A stretch of DNA of 64,000 bases, from assembly GCF_027942865.1 (NCBI RefSeq), contig NC_134520.1, forward strand, positions 3,098,501-3,162,500, in the 5' to 3' direction. The notes below the pieces were generated by a model that was not told where the DNA came from, made no database searches, and worked only from the letters and a program-made list of their open reading frames with translations. Below are positions 22,316 to 34,300 of the stretch, one piece after another. The translations under genes and the position numbers were made by a program. The stretch is from Odontesthes bonariensis. Its lineage: Eukaryota; Chordata; Actinopteri; Atheriniformes; Atherinopsidae. The number at the start of each line of letters is the position of its first letter. The stretch's first letter is position 1.

Positions 22316-25300
22316 ATGGCTTCTAAAGAGATCACTGCCACTGGTTTCATCAGTGTGAGCAAGGATATCACAGGTGGGTACAGCTTAGTTGAATTTGCTC
22401 CCCGTCTTATCCCTGTGTTCGCCTCCTCCGGCGCGCGTGCGGTCGGGCTCGGGATGCTTTTCCTCCGCGCGGTCCTCGGAGGATGCAAGCGAACAGACGC
22501 ATTGGATGCTTGGCATGAGCTACACCTTCATGTTTGTCCAGAAGCTTTCCGGGGCGGCTGTTTCCTCCTCAGCGCACGTGAATTAGTTACTGTGCAGATT
22601 TATAATTTACAGGGCAGAGAATTATATCCTACCTACCTACCTCGCTATAAATCAGCCCCTCGGGGAGGATCTGGCAATATAAAACCCAGCCGTAGGCCAG
22701 AGAGAAAAAGGGGCGTTGTGGAAACGATGGTGTGTACTCGTGGGTCTGGAAGCGATTCCTGCCCTGCACTTTTTCACCAGCACTCCCAGAGCACAGTGTG
22801 ATTTTCTTCTCTAACCCTCACCTTCTTTGAATAGCCTATTATCTTTTTTTAAAAAATTTTTCCTGCAGCCCAACTAGCCTGAGCGTTGTTGTAATTGCGC
22901 GCGTGCGTGCCAAAGTGTAGAAAGGGGAACTAATGAGGCAGATGTTCACCACAGCTTGCCAACAAAAATGCATGAGCTAGACAACCCTAACGGTGGCCGA
23001 GGAACGCCCAAATATTCCCTTTCTTTCTCTCAAACAGCAACAGCTTACACATGGCAAAGTCGCAGCTCTGCCTCGGATGTAACGGCGCAAGCAGGAGCAG
23101 CAGGGACTCTGCCGCTGTGTTAATTACTCCTGATGGCTCTATTAGGCGCTCAGTGATGATTAATCCAGTGGAATCCCTGCCTCTCCGTTCAGTCACCTGC
23201 TCCGCCTCCTGAAGCCCTGCCAGCACTCACTGTCAGGCACCTGGTGGCCTTAGGGCCTGCACAAGGTCACCTGGCAGAGGTTCAAGTTATGTCTTTTTTT
23301 TGTCTTATATTATTAGCATTACAGTGTTTTGACTCCCTGACTCTGATCGATTTACAAAAACAAAACAAAATACTGTTTGCACTGAAGTGTTCATGAAGAG
23401 AAAGTTCAAAATGTATTTCAAGAGTCCCAAGATGATATTTTATGCACCCGTGAGCATCATTTTAATGTTGCAGCATGAAAAAGGATGATGGTTATCTCAA
23501 ATTCATTCACGCTGACGGTAGCTCAATTTAAAGCAGTTGTGAAATTGCAGAAAAATGTAAAGAGTCCAATATTTTCTCCCAAGCTTTGATGAAGGAAAAC
23601 ATTAAAGTGATAAAGTAAATACAATACTCGACTCTGCTTCCCACAGACTTATTGTCCAGAGCTGAATCCCCGTGCCCCAGCTACAGTATCGATTTCCTCA
23701 TAAACTCGTCAGTCGAGATCTCAGCAGCCACAGAAATTGAGCCTCTGAATTGTGCATTTCCTGCCAGCTACTGTAGGTTTCTTTGATAGCTTGCCGCTGC
23801 CGTGCGCTCCCACCACCCAGCCAGTAAAGTGCTTCCTCTGGTACAGCAGGCAGGTTATGTGCCGTACGAGTCAGGGGTCACAGCACCGACAGTGATGCTG
23901 TTTGACAGGAACAGTTCCCAGTGAATCATAGACAGTGATGCTCAGAAGTGTCATGTTGGTCCTGTGAGCAAGAAAAATGACGCTGAAGCAAACTGAAGTG
24001 TTTTTACTGTATACAGTGGCTCTGAATCATGTCGCTGAAGTTATGCTCCTCAGTCAGTCAGCCCCCTATATTTTACTCCATTTAATTAGAGTTCCACGTT
24101 TCTGCATAATGTCAACCATCAGTCATAACATGCTGTAAATTTATAGATTTCTGAATGTTTTTTTCAACTGTATCCCTTCGGGCAGCTTCAGCTGTATGAA
24201 AGCCAATCTGCAAATGTTTCTGCACAGTGAACATTGTGCCTCATTTTATGTTCATCAAGTATATGTCATTGTTGTAGGATGAGTGCCTTACAATGTAGAC
24301 CACCTGAACAATTGTTTTATTACCAGACAATGATTCAATTGAACCACAAGAAATGCAGACATGGTGTTTTTCTGTGATGGACTACCTTGGAGATGATTGA
24401 GGCACATTCAGTTTTCCTATGAACTATTAAATATGCAGAAATGCTGCTTTGTTCCTCATTAAGACTTCAACAGATGCATGCAGAAATATGATGCTAACCA
24501 AATGTTATTGTGTTTGTTTTGCTTTCATCCACAGAAAGTATCAGGAAGATTATTGATAAATCATCCATAAAGTTTGTTTGTAGCATCAAGCTTGAAACCA
24601 AAAATGGCAAAACAGAGGACAGAATTCTGGTAAGTTGCTTCTTTTTGCCTTTTCCTTGATGGCTGTGCTTTCTTAATGGGTCTTTCTTTTAACTCACCAT
24701 AATCACCATCAGCACCGTAATCCTGCTGCATACACAGCCTGCACAAGCCTCACTTTGATGTCTTTGATGTTAACTTTCACTGCGGTCTTCCTGGATCACA
24801 GTGCTGCTTTCCACACGAGCACAAGAAGACAATCCTCACAATTCAACATCTTGCTTCTGCGGTCACTTGCCAGCTGTGTTATGAATGTTGCCCTTTGTCT
24901 TTGACTTCTGTTGTCAACCTGGCAGGGTGAATATTGGATGGACAGTATCTGTCGGAGCGCCTGTGGGAGCGCCTGTGGATTCCTCTGTGTTTGTGAGCCA
25001 CACAGTTGAAGCAGTGGGGGGCTGAACAGCCTTTGATTCTGGGGTGCTTTCATCCAAAAATATGGGACAGAGATATGAAATATCTGAGTGAGCGATGCTC
25101 AGCCAGCTATCTGAAGAAAATCTGGGGCAGTCAGCTTTTACACTGTGGACTGGAAGTTAAAATGGACCCTGGATGAATCCCAGCATTAGCTAAACACAGT
25201 CCTGCTACAGTACGTGCAGGCAGGCATACACCTCATGCCTGCTGAGGCTCATCCACAGGGGTAACATACACTCACACTCCAGAGCAGCTTTAACGGATGG

Positions 25301-28300
25301 AGCGCTCCTTTAAGTGCAGCAACTAAGCCTCATGTCTGCGTAAACATGATATACAATACCCATTGCAACGGAAGTAAAATCAGTGCACTTTTTATATTGT
25401 TTAACAGACTAGGGACTCCTGTTGCTTCCTTTGAAAACCTCAATAGACAAATGAGCTTTCACAAAAGGCTTCATCGCCTTGGCAGAGCAGTGCTTCACTC
25501 AATGGATGTTTTAATGATGGATCGTGTGGTGAGGATGGACAGTTAGGAGAGTTTCTGCACGTACAGCCTTTGATATTCAGACACTTTGATATCTCTATCT
25601 GCTAAAAACATCTTCCCAATAATCCCTCTTTTATTTACTGTTTCTTCTCAAAAGCTGAATTGGAAAATGATGGTTCTTTTCTCCGTGCTCACAAAAGAGA
25701 GAAAGAATTGGAATTTGATCACACGTTCGGGTCAGCATTTGGCTGGGGAAAAACAAGCTTAAATGTGTTAAGGTTGTGTGTTTAGATTTCACTGAGGGGT
25801 TGGAAGTAAGGTGTTGGATGAGTCAAAGCTTATTTTTGGTCGTGATCTGTGGTTTTTCTCTGCTGCTACAGGTTACATGGTTTTATCTTGAGGATTTTTT
25901 TTTACAAAGGCCTCATCTGAACTGTCAAAAGAAAACAAAATTAGAATATCTGTCCGATAGCTGCACTCCTGCATAATTGTAAGCCACAATAAGCACGATG
26001 CACGGATGGTGTCTTTTTCATCTGAAACACTGGAATAAGCATCTTTCTCGCCTGCTGCATCAGCGTGATTTACTTCTATTTACTCGTACGAGTTCTCTTA
26101 ACGACCAGCCGTAGCCCAGACTCATCACCGTAATGTGATACAATCTGGTCTTTCTAATCAACTCATTCAGACAGTCTTTGAAGTGAAGCAAAGATCCCCC
26201 CCCATCCCCTCTTCTCATCATCTCACATGCACATTTTGCAGCGTGGGTGTCACTGTGTGCTTCACTCAGACCTGTGTCAAGCTCCCCGCTCTGAGAAATA
26301 CAAGAATAGAGAGGGAGAACAGTAATTTAATTACTGCTTTTCATTGGGAAGAGACACATGGTGGGGATGCTTTGTCCTCAGGGGGGTGTTTTAGTGGGGC
26401 CATCTGAGAGAATGGAGTAAATGATTGGGAGCGACGGAGCAGAAGAGGAGAAGAGAAAGAGCAGAGGGCAGTACTCAGGGGTTGGTGAAGAGCAGCAAAA
26501 TGCCAAAGAATCGCTACCCTTTGTTTGCCTTGATGGAGGGAGTCAGACTGTTTTTAAGAGCGCCTTTACCAAAAAAGAAATTGCTGCTCGCAAAGATGAA
26601 TCAGTGGCAGAATCAGATTTAAACAAGAGCCGCATTACACAAACGATTCCATGCCTGAAAATAAATGAGTGCAAGCACAGAACTGCTGCAGTCGCTCCCT
26701 CAGACTGGGATTCACGAATAAATTCTGGGTTTGCTTTTCATGTCCAAACTCCCCTCAACTTTGCATTGATCTAAAAAATGATCTCAAGCAGCTTAGACCT
26801 TATTATGCTGAATTAGCAGAGATATCGTAGGAAAATAGGGCCATTTTGCATTCTGACCCAGCATGACCAGATTTATTGTGTTAAGTACAAATGCAGTGAC
26901 TTGAGGGATGGAAAAAGACATTTCAAAAGATAATATTTCACAGTTCCTCCATTTAAGTTCTCACATCAAAGCCCCGGGGCAAAGCTAAAGAACCAGAAGA
27001 GATTGCTTGTTGAGCCCGAAGTCCCCCTGTCTAAAAATAAATGTATGAGACACTTTTACATTTCTCCAAAGCATAAGTAATGCAATGCTGGTCAAATCAA
27101 ATCTGGTGTTAGTAGGATTGCAGCATGTCGCTGTATTTCAGGCTGTGTCGTAGCATGTTAATCTTTTAATGTTAGACATTGTGTTTCTGACATAGAGGGC
27201 TTTTTAGAGGGATCAATACAAGGACTATTTCCTATCATTATTACCATGGAAACTCTGGGAAATGCTGGGACTATTTTCTTTCATCGGGAGTATCACTGTG
27301 CATCGAACTTTTTCACAATCTTGATTCTATTTCCTTTATTTCCTTTTTGTTTTCTCTAGGTCCTCACAACATGGCGACTATATTTCCTGGCTCCAAAGAT
27401 TCCAGCTAAGGTACCTCTGAGGGCTCTCTAAAGTGTATGCACGTTACCTTTTGAGGCTTTTCCTTTCCCAGCGCCCGCTGAAATCTTTACTTTGTCGACT
27501 GTATCTTTGACAACAGGTAGAGACCACATTCAACTTCTTGGAGATTCGAGCTTTGAATTCTCACCCTGAACATCAGGTGAATTTTCTCGTCATGCTTACA
27601 ACTCTATGCACTCCTCACCGTTACAGCTGTGTGGTTGTATAATGGAGCTATTACGTCACTCGGTCCTTCAATGCAGGACAACAGCAATTATCCACGCAAA
27701 TAACCACAGCGACAGTCAGCGGTTTGTTGTGAACTTTTTCTTGTTCTTTTGCTGATGTGATGGCAACAAGATAAAGTGCGTACGGGCTGTACAAAAATGT
27801 CAGCCGGCACATGATGAGCAGGACTTATAATTTTTACTTGCCCCACTTTATTACTCCAACCATTGCTTGCAATATTAATGAAAACAGTTATACAGGAAAT
27901 TAATCATTTGTAATTTAGAATTTTACCCATTCCTCGACTCCCTGCTTTGAGTCCATGGGCCTTGATTTTAGGCTCTGCTCAAGAGGTGGTACTACATCCA
28001 AGCAGTGCAAGAGCTGTTTTGAAATGCAAGAGGCACTGCAGTGCGTTGCACAGTGTGAAGTCTGTTAAAAGTTTGATTACATTTCCCTTGTAATATGTAA
28101 GAGAACACGTAGCAAAAATGCTTTGGTTTGTGAAGACATAGTGGCAGGAGGCAAAACACAAACTTTCCATTACGGACTCTTAGAGGTGCAGGTTATTGGA
28201 AGCTCCAGAGTAGGAATGTTTGTGTAGGGCTAAAGGGAAGAAAGAAACAAAACAAAACCATACAACTGAATGAAATCCATCTAGGCCTGGGTGATGGTAA

Positions 28301-31300
28301 ATTAACAGAAAATGAATGAGTGGGCCTTGTTTTTTTATTTGGTGTGACATCAGATTAGACCACCTCCCTGCCTGACAGTCATTTTTTATACCTTCTCTTA
28401 TATCTTCTGTGCAGGTTATCATCGACACTGACAAATCCAGTCACTCCCTGAGGTTTGAGTCACGCGACCACCTCAATCATGTGGTCAGCCACATTAATTT
28501 CGCTCTCTCTCGAATATTCAACAACTCTGTTTTTGCGTAAGTGTCGCCATCTTGCAAGAAAAAATCGGAATAAATTGTCACATGTCTGTCAGGTGGTTGA
28601 TAAACAGAAAGTTTAAAGAAGACTGACCTTTATTGGCGCACTTATCAAAAGACAGATGATTCCTTACAGTATCTGTGTTTCTTTTATGTTGGCAGTCCAT
28701 CCATCTGCCACTCAGACAGTGACCTTTCAGAGGGTAGCAGGAAGTATTCACCCAGCTCAGAGACTTCAGTGGAAACACAGAGGGCCTGTGGTAAAAGAGA
28801 CGCTATCATCAAACATGGGAATTTGCACACAGGCATCCACGTGCACACACAGTGATATGAACACGTGTACACTACTTTGCACGCTCAAGAGGAAGTTGGC
28901 ACTCACACTTCACAAATGGTCTCCCAGATGCTCCCTTTAAAGCTGTCATGCAAATAAAAGATTGATAATTTAGACCCATGTTTGTGTGCATTTTCCTCCC
29001 TTTTCGCTTTCTTTTTAGCATATGGCAGCAGCTGCTCATATCTCATATTCCCTTTTTTCTTGTTTTCCTTCCTTTCTCCCGCCTGCCTCTCTCAGGAGGC
29101 TTCTCAGAGACCTACGCCGCTCTCTGCGACTATAATGGCATCAGCTGCAAGGAGGAAGTGCAGTGGGTAAGAGCTGTGGGACTGTGTCTGTGCCACTGTG
29201 AGTGCTTTTAGTGTAAATATACCGTACAGCACTGTGGTCATACATAGCAGCAAACAGGCTCATGGATTGTGTTGATCTTAGGATGTGGACACCATCTATC
29301 ACTCCCAGGACAACCGAGAGTTCAACCTTCTGGACTTCAGCCACTTAGAGAGCAGGTAAGGGACAAAAAGGTGGTCAAACACTATCCCATGCAAAACACT
29401 TTGTTCACTTCATTTTCATCTTTTCAAGGGATTTGGCAGTGATTGTCGCATCAATGGCGTACAACACCTGGTTCACCAAGCTGTACTGCAAAGATCTTCG
29501 CATTGTAAGTTTAAACGTCCCTGTTGCATCTCGTTCTGTTTCTGATGAATCACTGAATGTGGCTTTAAGCCTCCAAACTCAAAAAGTTGGGTTTAAACGT
29601 GTCCTATTTTGCCACAGGGGTCAGAGGTCACTGAGCAGGTCCTGCACACAGTCAGCAAGTCCTCCAGCCTGGAGGAGATCACCCTGGAGAACGCTGGCTT
29701 AAAATCGTGAGCTTTGAATTTAATAAACTTAATCAGTCTTTGGGCTGATTAAGTTTATGAAGGCCAGTGATATGAAGTTGGAGTGTGGGGTTATAGAAAT
29801 GTGCCTGTGTGTGTGTTCAGGGAACATGTCTCGTAAAAAGAACTTGGAAGCTACCAGTTTTAAATGCTGGACATTTATGAGGAGATTCAGTCCCTTAACA
29901 GTTAACAGGAATTCAACAAATAAAATGTTGGTTAGAATTTGTTGCCTTTACTTGTTTGTGTTTTGGACTGAAATTCAGGCAAAAGAAAAAACTCAGACTC
30001 CATTTTGAGCTCTCAGAAGTTCTTCTATACACTTTTCACTGATAGACCAATTCGTGTATTGATGAATTGAGGGAATTATCAGAAAAAGTTGATAACTAAT
30101 ATTGCTGCTTAGCTGTAGCCCTGATTGCTCTGTCTGTACAGAGACTTTCCACAGAAGATGTCAGCTGCCCTTTCAGAGAATCCTGCCTCAGTCATTCACT
30201 CACTCAACTTGGCCCACAACTCACTGGACAACCAAGGTATCAAGAAACATCAACATATTTGTTTGTCTGATTTATTATGACTGTTATAGGTCTAATGAAG
30301 TTAAATGACCCAAAGCGAGAGACAAAGTCCTGTTTTTAATGACTGATTATGGTCTAGATCAGAGGTTTTTAAAGTGTGAGGCCTTCCCAGAGGGACTCAA
30401 AAGAGTTTTAGATGAAAAATTATCATCAAAATTATTTAGAATTAAAATGATCAAAAGAATTATTTGAATGTTCCTAATGTGTTTGAAGAGGTCAGGTACC
30501 TTAGTTCTTAGGGCGTTTGACTGTTTATTTTTTTTCCAAAGTCACAAAGTAATAAATGCCTTAGGTGAGACCATTTATATTTAGTGTAGTCTGCATATGT
30601 CAAACGGCAGTTGGCTATGTGGTTACCTTGGCTCACTTGCCAAGTGTTTTACGGGATTAAACAATTTAATCAGAATCCTAGAGGCATCCAGGAATTGATC
30701 AAAAGTAAGCATCAAGGAGGAACAAATGTGGTGTTTTTCTTTTTCAAATTGTATATAGGGAGAAGCTTACCGTGTCAGACTTTGAAAACTTTGAAGTCCC
30801 TAAATTTGAAATATCATATGGTAAACCGTGAATCTCAGAAACCCCTGCACCTTTTAAAGTAATATCTACTGACTGTAGTGAGGTTCAGTTAAACAATACA
30901 AGACAGAGATTTTTGATTATGTTTAGTTGTTCTATCTTTGCATGCTGCAGGTGTCTCCAACTTAATCCAGCAGGTGTGTCGCCTCAGCAAGGGACTTCGT
31001 CTCCTCAACCTATCTAAGACCTCACTCACCTCTAAGGGTTCGTACCTCTCTAGTTCTAGTTGCTCTACTTCCACCTATTGACTTACACAGTGTGAGCACA
31101 CTCATGAGTACATCATTTCCCTCCATGCACCACAGTATCTCACCAAAGCCAGCAGAAAATGAGCTGATTAGCTTTTCGGTCTCTCGGCTTGTGTTAGCTC
31201 ATACTGTGGGTTAGCGGATGTAATTCCGCAGATAATTCTCCCTCTGAGAGATTGGTCTCATGTTTTGACCCTGCTACGACCCCATATTGACTAATGATGC

Positions 31301-34300
31301 TCGCGTTTCCCTGCAAGCACCGGGCCTTTAGTACCCAGAGGAGAATGTAAATATTACATTAAATTGCACAGCCTCCCAAAACCCCACTGATACCTGCAGC
31401 TCCAAGATCTGTTATGAATAATGTAAAAATACTAAATGTTTTGAGAGTATCCCCAGTCTTTTCACATGTAACACTCTTTCCTCGTCTCTTGGGTTTTATT
31501 TTTTTCTTTTCCATCTGCACCCCCCTCCCGCGTGGGTCTCTGTCTGTCTTTTTCACAGGCGTGGCGTCGCTCTCTCAGGCTCTGTGCTCCAGCGATGAAT
31601 ACTCCAGCTCCCTCCTGCACCTGGACCTGAGCAGGAACCCCGGGGTGCTCTCTGGGGAGGATGCCTCGGTCAGACAGTACAATCCATCTGGAAACAAAAA
31701 CGCACTCTGCTCCATTTTAATGCCTCTTTTCCAGCCTAATGTGATGCCTCTGTTCTTCTGGATTTTTGTTTGCAGAACTTGTATCTCTTTTTGTCTCAGC
31801 CCAACTGCCTGGTCCACTTGGATCTGTCAGGCACAGACTGCTCTGTTGACTCTGTTAGTATTATTGGCTGGTCATGATCAAACATCTTTGTGTTTTTTTT
31901 AAAAGGAAATACATTTCTCTCCATGTGATTCTCAGTCAAGGTTAACTGTTTCCACCCTGTGTCTGATGCAGCTATTTGGGGCTCTTCTGAGAGGGTGTTG
32001 CGCTGATCTTTCCTTTCTGAATCTTTCCAAAAATACATTCTCTCACAGGTTAGTCTTATCTTTCCGATTACAGTAAAGGCAGCTCTAAATCTAAAGTTGG
32101 GACGATACATGGTCATTTCATCATAAAGGCCTAATTTTTCTTTCATCTTCGCTTCATCAGTTCTGCCTCCATTTATTTTCCTTTTTTTTTTATTTTTCAT
32201 TAGTCTTTATCTAAATCTTTTGCTTAACGGGACATCAAAAATGAGCTTTGTGGGAATTACTAGAACATTCTGTTTCCTCTCTGTGGGTGTGTCTGCTGCC
32301 GTTTAAAGCCAGAGCTCTCTTGGTGCTGTCTGCATTGATAAGACTCATGAATATTTAAGCATGGCTATCTATCATTTGACCCCACTTGCCCCCCTCTCTT
32401 ACATCAAAAGCTGCATTTCTCATTCTGTGTCAGTACTCTCACTGCTGCATTCATATTTACCTTGCATGTCAACAGTGTAACATCTGATGTGTGTGGCTGG
32501 GCTCAGCCCATCCCCGCTCTCTGTACCACACCGTCACCTTTACATTTCACCTCGCCGGTATATTCACATTTACATCGCTTTGATCTTTGTTTTTTTTCCC
32601 TTAAATCTAACAGGAAAGTGAAGGATTCGCTGCCGTTGTTCCGTCAGTTCTTCAGCTCGGCCTTCAGCCTCACTCATGTCAGCCTGGCCTCTATGAAGCT
32701 ACCCCCTGATGTTCTGAGGTGCTTGCCTTGCCACATCTGATTTTCCCACCCATATCTGCTCCCTTTTCATCCCAACTCTTAAGCAGGGAAAACAGAAAGG
32801 AATCACGTGGATATGCTCCCTTTCATTCTTTGAGTTGCCCATCTTCTTTCTGTGTCAACAGGGCTCTCCTGATGGGGCTAATCTCCAATCCTCATATCAA
32901 TGATCTTCATCTGGACATCAGCAGCTGTGAGGTAAGAGCTGCTCATTTACACAATCTGCAGTGGATCCCAAAGTTATGTCAACACAGTGCCGAATTTAGG
33001 AGGTTCATTATCAGAGCAGCAGCTCCAGCGTGTCTTCACAGGCTGGTGCAGGAGGAAGAGACTGGAAGAGCTCAGTCAAAAACTATCTGTTAGAACAATT
33101 GTAAAAGTTTGCCTTTATATGTCCTGTGCAGGCACAACAGGAGTGTTTCTGCTGTATCAGTTGCACAAGAGATAAACAACAATGAAGCAAGTCCCAGCAA
33201 AGGGGACAACAGATATTTTTTTCTGCTCCAGAAAGTGGGACATTCATGAATATATTTGTTTCCATATGCAGTGTAACCGCATCCTGAGAAGGAGCTTAGC
33301 TTAACGCATTGACTATCAGTGATGCAGTATTCATATCATTTGCTTAAAGCAGTTATAACAAATGATTTTAAACTTAAAGTCTATCAGATGACTATATGTA
33401 CAATGAACAAAGTTAGTCACTAAGGTAACTAAGACTTAGTGGATTGCTAAAGATCGTGGCATATATGGAAAATATAAACTGAAAAAATCTGACCACTGGG
33501 TTAATCTGGACCCTTAGATTCTAATGTAAAATCAGTTCTTCCAATGATCAGGAAAGTGTAAAATGCTGAGCTAAGTGTGTAGCGTAACATGTTCTGCTGC
33601 AGAGGACGATTCGCACACAGAGCAAAGCTCACTGTGCAGCCTGTCTGCAGTGACATAAAAAGGCATCCATAAATTTGCAACACTGCGGGAAAATAGAACC
33701 ATTCCCCAAAGGCTCAGTCTAAAGTGACTCTTATTCATGTCTGTGCACATGTTGGTTTTCCCTTCTGTCTCTGCAGCTGAGGTCTGCAGGAGGTGCCTTA
33801 ATCCAGGAGCTCTTCCCCAGAGTTTCCTCCATCGCTACACTGGATATCACCGACAACGGTACCAGGACACGCTGCAACACATCCCACTGTGACCTTGACT
33901 TTTTGTCCTGTAGTAGGAGAGGATTAAGGGGGCCGCTAATGGATCATGCCATGCTGAGTCCTGTATGTGTGTGTGTGTTGACAGGTCTTGATGCTGACTT
34001 GCTCACAGTGCTGCCTGCTCTTTCAAGACACCCCTCACTAAAACACCTTCATCTGGGCAAGAACTTCAACATCAAAAACAGGTGCTTATTCACGGGTGTA
34101 CTGTATATGTGACTGTTTATGAACCCAAGCATGCGTGTGCTGCATATGCCAGCTTGAATAAACACATCAGTGACTTTGCTTATTTTATAAACGGCTCAGA
34201 AGGATAATTTTTCCAGTTCATCCAGCCGTGTCTCTGAGTTTGTCTCCTCGTTTTATGTCTGCAGGGTTCTGGATGAAGTCTTGCAGAAGCTGGTTCAACT

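Larger units (their letters stand above)
22316..28790 (+). other. carmil3: carmil3 exons 1-6: PH-like domain and linker
   Basis: Residues 1-128 (exons 1-5) form the non-canonical PH domain that binds membrane phospholipids in the family: [50 protein letters not shown]. Residues 129-160 (exon 6) are a Ser-rich linker ending just before the [15 protein letters not shown] segment, as in human CARMIL3. The start ATG is preceded by purine-rich sequence (CAGACATGG). No upstream in-frame alternative was preferred. Confidence 0.85.

Noticed and set aside
22374..22801. Open frame continuing from the carmil3 ATG exon for another 140 codons
   Set aside because: It reads through a good GTGGGT donor. Joining to 24535 restores the conserved PH-domain sequence, so this is intron.
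26421..26774. 117-codon frame in carmil3 intron 2
   Set aside because: No family resemblance, no splice support and ordinary intron composition.
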